Source: an uncultured Eubacteriales bacterium
Lineage (GTDB): Bacteria > Bacillota > Clostridia > UBA1381
Direction: 5' to 3'
Length of the DNA: 44,346 nucleotides
NCBI GenBank assembly: GCA_905199755.1
Contig: CAJKHT010000014.1
Span: 1-44,346, forward strand
How positions within the stretch are numbered: position 1 is the first letter of the stretch; each line of letters opens with the position of its first letter. Below are positions 27,063 through 33,721 of the stretch, piece by piece. The notes below the pieces were generated by a model. That model was not told where the DNA came from and ran no database searches. It saw only the letters and a list, made by a program, of their open reading frames with translations. Both the position numbers and the translations under genes were made by a program.

Positions 27063-28160
27063 TTACTTCTTTTCAAGCTTGCCCGATGCTTTCGCATATT
27101 CGGTTACCATGTATAAAAATGCTCCCAAACCATGCAAATCATTGTCACATACCGGGCGGTTTATGTAAAAGTCATAGTCACCTACACCGGTGCCTATGCA
27201 TACATGCCCCACTGTCAGATAACCGTTTTCATCGGTCTCAAGCATTGATATTACACCATCATATCCCTTTTTCGCATATTCCATGTATGACTCGTCTGTT
27301 ATTCCGAGATTATAGGCTTTACAGATTGCATACACAAACAGGCTTGTGCATGATACCTCGGGCCAGTTGTCCGCTCTGTCATTTTTGTTTACCACCTGAT
27401 ACCACATTCCGTTTTCCGGCTTCTGATATTTAATCAGCGCATCAATCAGCGTTTTTTCCTTTCGGGCAAGATTTTCATGATACTTTTCCGGCATACTCTC
27501 ATACAAATCCATAAGCGCCGTACAATACCAGCCTATTGCGCGTCCCCAAAATTCCGGCGAGAGTCCCGTTTTCTTATCCGCCCATTCGGCTCTTTTGCTG
27601 CAATCCCATGCATGCTTAAGAAGTCCTGCCTCCGCGTCATACATATTGTCCCACATTATATTAAGCTGTGTATTTACAATATCAAAAAAACGTTCCGTTC
27701 CGTAGGTTTTGTCATATTCGGCAGCCAGCGGACCGTACATGAATATGCCGTCAAGCCACATCTGGTCGGGAGTCACATCCTGCTTGTGCCAGTATCCGCC
27801 CTTTGCGTTCTTTTTCCAACCGTTCAAATCCGATACAAGCGTATCAAGCGCTTTTTTATATCGGCTGTCATTTTCGTTCCTATCAAGCATAAACAACAGG
27901 CAGCCTGCCATTAAATCGTCAAAGTGATTACTGTTATGCTTTATTATTGTTCCGTCCTCACAAATTTGTGAATCTACCCATTTTTTCGCATAATCGTAGT
28001 ATTTACTGTCACCGCACAGCTCGTATGTTTTCTGCATACCTCTCAGAAACACACCTGCATGGTAGTGGAAACATCCTTTCGGCGGCAAATCCTCTGCCGG
28101 CATACGCATTTTGGTATCACATGCCATTTTTGCATAATCAATCGGTGCAAGATTTTTCAT
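27063..28160 (-). CDS. GH105 unsaturated rhamnogalacturonyl hydrolase, YteR/YesR-like
   Basis: A cytoplasmic enzyme of 365 residues with no signal peptide. It hydrates and removes the unsaturated galacturonyl residue that lyases leave on rhamnogalacturonan oligosaccharides. Motifs: HYHAGVFLRGM, NHFDDLMAG with Asp82, DQMWLDGIFMYGPLA with Asp137, and GRAIGWYCTALMDL. The two Asp residues are 55 apart, as in the YteR pair Asp88/Asp143. The ATG at 28160 is preferred over 28193 because AAAGGA precedes it by a good distance and the extra residues do not fit the family. It is divergent from a soluble AraC regulator; the space between carries an inverted copy of the shared operator (element F). Confidence 0.93.
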   Translation of the reverse strand: MKNLAPIDYAKMACDTKMRMPAEDLPPKGCFHYHAGVFLRGMQKTYELCGDSKYYDYAKKWVDSQICEDGTIIKHNSNHFDDLMAGCLLFMLDRNENDSRYKKALDTLVSDLNGWKKNAKGGYWHKQDVTPDQMWLDGIFMYGPLAAEYDKTYGTERFFDIVNTQLNIMWDNMYDAEAGLLKHAWDCSKRAEWADKKTGLSPEFWGRAIGWYCTALMDLYESMPEKYHENLARKEKTLIDALIKYQKPENGMWYQVVNKNDRADNWPEVSCTSLFVYAICKAYNLGITDESYMEYAKKGYDGVISMLETDENGYLTVGHVCIGTGVGDYDFYINRPVCDNDLHGLGAFLYMVTEYAKASGKLEKK

Positions 28161-28207
28161 TATTATCATTCCTTTCCGTGCCGCAAGGCACAAAACTTAT
28201 TAACTAT

Positions 28208-28260
28208 ATTATAACATGCCAAAATGTTTATTTGTTGTCCTGTTTTTCGGTATTTGGTCA
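28208..28260 (-). promoter_or_regulatory. GH105 promoter with inverted operator element F
   Basis: On the minus strand a perfect -10 (TATAAT, 28213-28208) lacks a recognisable -35 (AACAAA at 28236-28231). Just upstream, in the opposite orientation, plus-strand 28234-28260 (GTTGTCCTGTTTTTC, then GGTATTTGGTCA) matches element A at about 20 of 27 positions. A second regularity overlaps it: TATTTG at 28229 and again at 28251, 22 bases apart. Either AraC protein of the region could bind here. Activator dependence is suggested by the missing -35. Confidence 0.45.
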
Positions 28261-28320
28261 TATTTTTACCTCTTTTATTATATTAAAAACAAATTTAAGT
28301 AAAAATATGAACGGTTTTTA

Positions 28321-28349
28321 TTGATTTTTAAGCAGATATATAATATAAT
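28321..28349 (+). promoter_or_regulatory. Promoter of the soluble AraC regulator gene
   Basis: TTGATT (28321-28326), a 17-base spacer and TATAAT (28344-28349) form a good sigma-A promoter. The start point would fall near 28356, leaving a very short leader with a G-rich ribosome site. Confidence 0.6.
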
Positions 28350-28373
28350 TATCATATGAGGGGGGGTTTGGAT

Positions 28374-29183
28374 ATGAATGATTTTAGTACACTCATTGCA
28401 GATTACAGCGAAAAAAAATCGAATAATATGTCCGAATATCATTTTCATAAATATTATGAAATGTATTATCTGTTAAGCGGCAAGCGAATTTTATTCATAA
28501 ACAATCAGTCTATTGTTATTGCACCGTCACAGCTTGTTATTATAGCGCCCGATGTACTGCATAAATTTATTGATTCCGACTCAAATCCACATTACAGCCG
28601 GATTATCCTTTACTTTAACCGCGGCGCTTTTCTGCCCGATATGCTGAAAAATCCTGCCCTGCTTTCTATTCTCGACAGCAATTTTTACATATCCGATATT
28701 CCCGTAAATGTATTTACCGAAATAACCTCCGCACTGCACCGTGAAATCAATACCGACAAACCTCTGCGTGAGCTGAATATCAGCAGCTGTTTTCTGCGCA
28801 CACTGTCGGAAGCGGCACGCTCACATCACAGCGGTATTCCGCAAAAGGAAACCGATTTGGTTTCACTTGTCAAGGCGTATATCGACGATAACATCGATGC
28901 CGACCTGTCACTCGACATTCTTGCATCAAAATTTTTCGTTAATCCGTCATATCTGTCACGATGCTTTAAGAAGAAAACAAACATACATCTGTCACAATAT
29001 ATAGCCGAAAAACGAATACAATATTCCCTGCATGTAATGGTTACACAGCACGGCTTACCGATTAATGAGGTCGCACGTATGAGCGGATTTTCGGGCATAA
29101 CCACATTTAACCGTACATTTAAGAATATTATGCACTGTACACCCGGAAGCTTTAAGAAAAACGCCTGCGGATTTAAAATATAA
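28374..29183 (+). CDS. Soluble AraC-family regulator with N-terminal cupin
   Basis: A 269-residue regulator. The N-terminal half is a cupin-like ligand pocket (YHFHKYYEMYYLLSGKRIL, IIAPDVLHKFI). The C-terminal ~100 residues hold the two helix-turn-helix motifs of the AraC family (LSLDILASKFFVNPSYLSRC, then LPINEVARMSGFSGITTFNR). This type usually senses a sugar in the cytoplasm. It is divergent from the GH105 gene and probably controls it. The start at 28374 is chosen because the run of seven Gs (28360-28366) is a ribosome site for it; the ATG at 28356 is in frame but lies inside the leader. Confidence 0.9.
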   Translation: MNDFSTLIADYSEKKSNNMSEYHFHKYYEMYYLLSGKRILFINNQSIVIAPSQLVIIAPDVLHKFIDSDSNPHYSRIILYFNRGAFLPDMLKNPALLSILDSNFYISDIPVNVFTEITSALHREINTDKPLRELNISSCFLRTLSEAARSHHSGIPQKETDLVSLVKAYIDDNIDADLSLDILASKFFVNPSYLSRCFKKKTNIHLSQYIAEKRIQYSLHVMVTQHGLPINEVARMSGFSGITTFNRTFKNIMHCTPGSFKKNACGFKI

Positions 29184-29269
29184 CCATATGTAATATTCTA
29201 AATATTTTCCAACCAAAGTATTTCTTCTGCGTGTAATAGGTTGAAAAACAAAATGCAGGAGTGATACCT

Positions 29270-29446
29270 ATGAATAACAGAGTAATAAAAACAATACCGC
29301 AGATTTTGAAAGACAACATCTGTACGATATTCAACCTATTAAACCTTTTTACGATAGAGGAGCGGCAGCCGATATGGCGCCGCATAAAACCCAAGCCACA
29401 GGCAGTATTTGCACCGAGAGTACCAAAGCTCGCAAAAAGGTGGTAG
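29270..29446 (+). pseudogene. Probable remnant of a P-type ATPase N-terminus
   Basis: After CAGGAG with good spacing, an ATG at 29270 opens a 58-codon frame. Its first 27 residues (MNNRVIKTIPQILKDNICTI, then FNLLNLF) resemble the N-terminal region of Clostridia cation-translocating P-type ATPases, where a similar TKSIxQIxxDNIxTLFNLxN stretch precedes the first membrane helix. The resemblance stops abruptly at about 29350, and what follows is basic, low-complexity translation of unrelated DNA. I read it as a truncated relic left by a deletion or insertion. The match is from memory and short; a small standalone gene is the alternative. Confidence 0.35.
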
Positions 29447-29509
29447 CGACAGTGAGCCGTTGTGAGCGCGTTTACAAGCGAACAGGTGAGCCGAGCGTGC
29501 CTTTTTGCG
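29431..29509. repeat. Intergenic inverted-repeat element of unknown nature
   Basis: CGCAAAAAGG (29431-29440) and its exact complement CCTTTTTGCG (29500-29509) enclose about 60 bases rich in GTGAGC-type repeats (AGTGAGCCG, TGTGAGCGCG, GGTGAGCCGAG). The surrounding 29370-29550 has no convincing gene on either strand and is more GC-rich than other intergenic DNA here. It could be a dispersed intergenic repeat, a structured RNA or relic DNA. Confidence 0.4.
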
Positions 29510-29552
29510 AAAGAGGAGGAGCAAGGAAGCGGGCGGATGTTTTTCTGCATAG

Positions 29553-29581
29553 AAAAACGGAGCAAAGCGAACTTTGCTCCG
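29553..29581 (-). terminator. Terminator of the tRNA-Thr gene
   Basis: Read on the minus strand, CGGAGCAAAG, a TTCG loop and CTTTGCTCCG form a perfect 10-base stem with a stable tetraloop, followed by TTTTT. It starts three bases after the encoded CCA of the tRNA. Confidence 0.88.
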
Positions 29582-29584
29582 GTA

Positions 29585-29660
29585 TGGAGCTGGTGACGGG
29601 ACTTGAACCTGCGACCTGCGCATTACGAATGCGCTGCTCTACCAACTGAGCTACACCAGC
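29585..29660 (-). tRNA. tRNA-Thr (anticodon CGT)
   Basis: The minus strand folds as a standard tRNA: acceptor GCTGGTG (29660-29654) pairs with CACCAGC, there is a D-arm with AGCTCAGTTGGTAGAGC, an anticodon stem GCGCA/TGCGC with loop TTCGTAA (anticodon CGT, reading ACG), and a T-arm with GGTTCAAGTCC. The CCA end is encoded (29587-29585). It lies downstream of yqeY with no clear promoter of its own, and a strong terminator follows. Confidence 0.96.
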
Positions 29661-29678
29661 ATATTTAATTTATCTTAT

Positions 29679-29709
29679 ATCCGAAAGAGAGTATCACTCT
29701 CTTTCGGAT
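29679..29709. terminator. Hairpin after yqeY
   Basis: ATCCGAAAGAGAG (29679-29691) and CTCTCTTTCGGAT (29697-29709) form a perfect 13-base stem. On the minus strand it follows yqeY but lacks a good T-tract (ATATAAGATAAATT); on the plus strand TTTTT follows. It may act as a leaky terminator or as a processing site between yqeY and the tRNA. Confidence 0.6.
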
Positions 29710-29723
29710 TTTTAAACATATAC

Positions 29724-30170
29724 TCAACCAACCAACAGCGTTCTTGCAATTTGGTTAATCTCTTTGCCATCGGCTCTGCCCTTTGTCTTAGGCATAACCG
29801 CTGCCATTACCTTGCCCATATCTTTAACGGTCTTTGCGCCTGTAGCCTCAACAGCTTCCTTAACAATCTGTTCAAGCTCCTCATGCGTAAGCTGAGCAGG
29901 CAAATAGCCCATCAAAATTTCCATTTCCCGTTTTAACTGATCGATTAAATCCTCTCGGCCGCTTTTTTCGTAATCCGGAAGGGAATCTCTGCGCTGTTTC
30001 AGCTGCTTTGCGATTACATCAAGGACACCCTCATCATCAAGTGTCACTTTATTATCCTTTTCAACCTGCAATACACCTGCTTTAATAAGCTGTACTACAT
30101 TTTTACGAACCGAGTCCTTATCTTTCATGGCTGCCTTCAGGTCTTCTTTTAAATTATCCTTAAGTGACAA
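29724..30170 (-). CDS. yqeY: GatB/YqeY domain protein
   Basis: A 148-residue helical protein of the YqeY family, related to the tail domain of the GatB amidotransferase subunit and thought to contact tRNA. Visible family features are the N-terminal SLKDNLKEDLKAAMKDKDSV, the central EMEILMGYLPAQLTHEEL and the C-terminal MGKVMAAVMPKTKGRADGKE. The start is taken as TTG at 30170: AAAGGAG lies nine bases before it and the protein then begins exactly as the family does. The ATG at 30179 abuts the ribosome site and cannot be used well. It is cotranscribed with rpsU, a common pairing in Firmicutes. Confidence 0.93.
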   Translation of the reverse strand: MSLKDNLKEDLKAAMKDKDSVRKNVVQLIKAGVLQVEKDNKVTLDDEGVLDVIAKQLKQRRDSLPDYEKSGREDLIDQLKREMEILMGYLPAQLTHEELEQIVKEAVEATGAKTVKDMGKVMAAVMPKTKGRADGKEINQIARTLLVG

Positions 30171-30202
30171 TGCAGTCATCTCCTTTGGCAATATACGAAA
30201 AA

Positions 30203-30376
30203 TTAATATTTTCTCTTTCTTGCTGCTTCCGACTTCTTCTTGCGCTTTACGCTCGGCTTTTCATAGTGTTCACGTTTTCTGATTTCCGACATGACACCCG
30301 ATTTTGCGCACTGACGCTTGAATCTGCGAAGAGCACTATCTAATGTTTCATTTTCTTTAACTCTGATTTCAGACAT
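30203..30376 (-). CDS. rpsU: 30S ribosomal protein S21
   Basis: A 57-residue basic protein, MSEIRVKENETLDSALRRFK at the N-terminus and ending in a lysine/arginine-rich tail (KPSVKRKKKSEAARKRKY). It is the small-subunit protein S21 that sits near the 3' end of 16S rRNA and the anti-Shine-Dalgarno region. The start at 30376 follows a strong GGAGGGAGGG site; the longer upstream frame is leader sequence. It is followed by yqeY after 32 bases and has its own strong promoter. Confidence 0.97.
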   Translation of the reverse strand: MSEIRVKENETLDSALRRFKRQCAKSGVMSEIRKREHYEKPSVKRKKKSEAARKRKY

Positions 30377-30522
30377 TTCTGTTCCCTCCCTCCGGCAAGT
30401 CAATTCTGAAAAGCTTATAAAAGCCTTTCGATACCGGCTCAATTATTAACAATCCGCCGATATATGAAAAACGGACTTGATGGGATGCATAAACTAAAAA
30501 TTACGCTCATGCAACAATAACT

Positions 30523-30552
30523 ATTATACCTTATATTGCATATAAATGTCAA
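30523..30552 (-). promoter_or_regulatory. Promoter of rpsU-yqeY
   Basis: On the minus strand, perfect TTGACA (30552-30547), an 18-base spacer and perfect TATAAT (30528-30523). The leader of about 140 bases (30377-30516) contains a near-palindrome (GAAAGGCTTTTATAAGCTTTTC split around 30410-30425) but no recognised riboregulator. Confidence 0.85.
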
Positions 30553-30620
30553 GATGTTTTATCAATTTTTTTGTTATTTTTTTAATTTTTTGCGGAATAA
30601 ATTCCCAAAATGTCCAAAAT

Positions 30621-32321
30621 CTATTTTGTTACGGTCAAAGTATCCGTATTAAACCGCATAACGGTACCGTCCTCACCCACTCCGACAATGTCTGTGCCGT
30701 CCGTATAGAAATCAACCGGCACTCCGATACCGTATGTGTAAAAAATCTCATGCAGCTGATATGTAATGCCGTTGTTAAACGCCAGATATGCCTCGGCGGC
30801 ATTTGTATAGTCATATTTGTATTTCACCGCAAAATATCCGGCGGTATCGGCTATTACGGTTTTTACGCTTCTGTCGTCGGCTTCTCCGTATATATTTGAC
30901 ACAAGTTCTTTCTGACGTTCAAAATAAATTCCCGTTTTTCCCGAAGTGTCGAGTCTCAGTGTATTACTCTCACTGTCATATTCGCCGCGGATAAGTGCAG
31001 GCGATACACCATAGCGGCAATACAGCTCATAATTTGCAGTTCCCTTTCCTGCGGTAAGGTTCCATAAATAATCCGCATCAATCATTTTTATACCGTTTAC
31101 ATCGTATGCGCTTAAAGCAAAGCCGTTTACGCTCACGGGCTTATCCGAAAAGGCTATTGTGCCTGCATTTTCGCCGCTGCTGCGTATTGTATCACTCCAT
31201 GATGTATCCGATACGGTATTTTTCATATAAACGGTATACTCTTTTTCCTCGGATTTGGTAAATCCGAAATGCGTCAGTACATCTGCAGCTATAAGTGTAC
31301 GATTTTCATCTCTGCGGAACATTTCCGACACGGTATATGCCTGAACCGGCTTATCGTCAACAGTTACGTTTATTCCCGATGTGACCACCGGCTTTCCGAC
31401 AGGCGATTCCGGAAAATCCCATTCCGATGCTTTCGATTTATCCGGTCCGGTTTCCTCCTCCGCACTCATTTCAAAGGTCGGCATATCAAGTCTGTACGTT
31501 CCGCTTCTGCCGTCATGCTTTGTTCCGTCAAATATCAGTGTTTCACCCTCGGTACGCATATTCCCGACTCTGAGATGTCCCCAGACATCACAAAAACCGT
31601 ACGCTCTTAACACTCCGTTAATGTTCATATACAGCTTATCACTGTAACGCAGATATGTGTAATTCATATACGTACCGTGCGACGTTCCGCTTGAACCGCC
31701 GATGAGCAGGCAGCCGTCCGCTGTCGGTAATTCCTCGGAAAAGAACCAGCCGAAATATTCTTCATGCGATCTGTTCTTATAATTATCCTTTATCGTATCC
31801 GTATCCGGGAGCTTGCTTTTGCAGGTATAAAGCGACAGCAGCCGTTCGCTTTCGTTCCATGTGTATGACATCAGATACGGCGATATGCCGTCATACTCGG
31901 CATTGTTTATATTCCCCAAATTCTCCACACATGCTGCCATTTTACCGTCAAGCGAATATGCCGTTATATCCATACCATTCACATATGCCGATATATCGCT
32001 TTCATAATAATATCCTGCCGCCTCTCCTGCTTTGCCTCGCGGAACAGACGGCTTGAAATCGGACGGACACTCGCCCGTATCATTTATAAATACCGCACGG
32101 ATTGAATCATCATATTTTACATTAAATCCATACTGCTCCAAGTCCTCCAGTGCAATCATCGTTCTGCCGTCTATGTTATATGACGGTATATCCCGTCCGT
32201 CAAGCTGTGTAAGTATATCCGTTGAATAAATTGTTCCCGCTATGTCACCGTTTGCCGCACTTGCCGATATTCCAAAAAATGCAGCCACTGCAAAAAATGC
32301 ACATAAAAACAGTCTTTTCAT
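30621..32321 (-). CDS. Secreted protein with copper-amine-oxidase N-like stalk domains
   Basis: A 566-residue exported protein; the signal peptide is cut near SASA-AN. At least three copies of a short stalk-like module, as found at the N-terminus of some copper amine oxidases, are visible: ILTQLDGRDIPSYNIDGRTM near residue 40, DISAYVNGMDITAYSLDGKM near 115, and INVTVDDKPVQAYTVSEMFR/VSVNGFALSAYDVNGIKMID at about 320-410. There is no amine oxidase catalytic domain. Such modules occur on many Clostridia surface proteins. The start at 32321 follows AAAGGA with seven bases between; the gene lies 14 bases after the dehydrogenase gene. Function unknown; a cell-envelope role is likely. Confidence 0.75.
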   Translation of the reverse strand: MKRLFLCAFFAVAAFFGISASAANGDIAGTIYSTDILTQLDGRDIPSYNIDGRTMIALEDLEQYGFNVKYDDSIRAVFINDTGECPSDFKPSVPRGKAGEAAGYYYESDISAYVNGMDITAYSLDGKMAACVENLGNINNAEYDGISPYLMSYTWNESERLLSLYTCKSKLPDTDTIKDNYKNRSHEEYFGWFFSEELPTADGCLLIGGSSGTSHGTYMNYTYLRYSDKLYMNINGVLRAYGFCDVWGHLRVGNMRTEGETLIFDGTKHDGRSGTYRLDMPTFEMSAEEETGPDKSKASEWDFPESPVGKPVVTSGINVTVDDKPVQAYTVSEMFRRDENRTLIAADVLTHFGFTKSEEKEYTVYMKNTVSDTSWSDTIRSSGENAGTIAFSDKPVSVNGFALSAYDVNGIKMIDADYLWNLTAGKGTANYELYCRYGVSPALIRGEYDSESNTLRLDTSGKTGIYFERQKELVSNIYGEADDRSVKTVIADTAGYFAVKYKYDYTNAAEAYLAFNNGITYQLHEIFYTYGIGVPVDFYTDGTDIVGVGEDGTVMRFNTDTLTVTK

Positions 32322-32335
32322 ATCATATTCCTTTC

Positions 32336-33286
32336 TCACACCACTCTGTTTCTTTTTTCACCGCCGTGCAGAAATGCTTTGATATTCATTGATATTTCCT
32401 CCATACACCGCACACGTGCTTCATATGCACCCCATGCCATATGCGGTGTCAGAATAACGTTATCGCAGTCAAGTATTCTGTTATACGGACTGTTTTCACT
32501 TAAAGGCTCTTCGGAATATACATCTATTCCGATGCCTCCTATTCTTTTTTCCGATACCGCCTCCGCAAGCGCCGCCTCATCCGCAACGGCACCGCGCGAT
32601 ACATTTATAAACACCGCGTCTTTTTTCATAAGCGCGATTTTTTCACGGCTTATGAGATTTCTTGTTTCGTCATTCAGCGGCAGATGCACGCTTATTATGT
32701 CGGAACGGCGGCATAAATCATCAATGTCCGTGTACACAAAATCACCGCGCCGTGTACGGTTATAAGCTATTACCTCAGCGCCGAGTGCCCGTGCGATACG
32801 CGCGGTTTCCATACCGATATGCCCCATGCCTATAATTCCCCATGTCAGCTGTGACATTTCATGAAAAACCGGCGTCAGACAATTCTGAACGCCGCTTCCT
32901 GTATAGCTTTTATCCTTGACATATCTGTCAAAAACAGCCGTATGCATGACAAGAGACAGCGCCATGGTAACCGTAAGCTGTGCAACCGATGCCGTGGAAT
33001 AGCCCTTTACGTTGCACACCGCTATACCGTTTGCGCGGCAGTATTCCAGATCAATGTTATCAAATCCCGTAGCGGTAACGCAGATAAGCTTAAGCTTATC
33101 CGCTCCGCCGAGATTTTCCGCATTGAGCTTCACCTTGTTCACAATCACAATATCCGCATTTTTTACACGCTCTGCGGCAAGCTCCGCCAAAGTCATACCG
33201 TATTTCGTCACATTTCCGTACTTTTCATATATTGAAAAATCCAAATCGTTTCCGAGCGTATCCGTGTCAAGCATTACTATATTCAT
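32336..33286 (-). CDS. D-isomer-specific 2-hydroxyacid dehydrogenase
   Basis: A 316-residue NAD(P)-dependent oxidoreductase. The Rossmann motif GIIGMGHIGMETARIARALG (about 150-170) and the catalytic residues Arg in NVSRGAVADE, Glu in YSEEPL and His in TPHMAWGAYEAR are all present. The residue after the second beta strand is Asn (AYNRTRR) where NAD-specific members usually have Asp, and two Arg follow, so NADPH use is possible. The closest functional guess is a hydroxypyruvate/glyoxylate reductase type enzyme. It lies three bases after the thioesterase gene in the glycolytic operon. Confidence 0.92.
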   Translation of the reverse strand: MNIVMLDTDTLGNDLDFSIYEKYGNVTKYGMTLAELAAERVKNADIVIVNKVKLNAENLGGADKLKLICVTATGFDNIDLEYCRANGIAVCNVKGYSTASVAQLTVTMALSLVMHTAVFDRYVKDKSYTGSGVQNCLTPVFHEMSQLTWGIIGMGHIGMETARIARALGAEVIAYNRTRRGDFVYTDIDDLCRRSDIISVHLPLNDETRNLISREKIALMKKDAVFINVSRGAVADEAALAEAVSEKRIGGIGIDVYSEEPLSENSPYNRILDCDNVILTPHMAWGAYEARVRCMEEISMNIKAFLHGGEKRNRVV

Positions 33287-33289
33287 TTA

Positions 33290-33718
33290 TTATTCCTCGC
33301 TGAAAACAAGTGCCGACAGCTTTTCCCAAAGGTCGGGACGTGTCTTTTTAAGATTTATGGGGACAAAATCCTTATTCACAAACCCCTGCATGGTTCTGCC
33401 CTCATTCATAAGCGTCCTTTCGGGCAGCTTATACACGGCATAATTAAATTCACACCGTGCCGCTGTCAGCTTAACCAACTTGCAGGTAACAGCAATTTCG
33501 TCCTCATATTTAAGTCCGCGGTAATATTTCGCACCCGTCTCCGTAATCGGCATGAGAATACCCTCTTTTTCCATTTCGGAATATGTCATTCCCGTTGCCT
33601 TTATAAAGTCCGTGCGTGCAATCTCAAACCACGGATAGTATCTTGAATGATGTACTATCCCCATCATATCCGTTTCCGCATAACGCACGGAAAGCTTTGT
33701 TTCACTTACATATGACAT
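33290..33718 (-). CDS. Acyl-CoA thioesterase, YbgC/4-hydroxybenzoyl-CoA type
   Basis: A 142-residue hot-dog fold protein. RYAETDMMGIVHHSRYYPWFE carries the conserved Asp and the helix of the YbgC family; FIKATGMTYSEMEKEGILMP and YEDEIAVTC follow in the expected order. The family hydrolyses acyl-CoA thioesters; the physiological acyl group is not predictable. It starts three bases after pyk, so translation is probably coupled. Confidence 0.93.
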   Translation of the reverse strand: MSYVSETKLSVRYAETDMMGIVHHSRYYPWFEIARTDFIKATGMTYSEMEKEGILMPITETGAKYYRGLKYEDEIAVTCKLVKLTAARCEFNYAVYKLPERTLMNEGRTMQGFVNKDFVPINLKKTRPDLWEKLSALVFSEE

Positions 33719-33721
33719 GAT

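Noticed and set aside
29339..29649. Reading frames on both strands across the tRNA (MRRSQVQVPSPAPYRS-like on minus, ELVTGLEPATCALRMRC-like on plus)
   Set aside because: These are the well-known false translations of a tRNA gene and its terminator; the tRNA-Thr explains the sequence.
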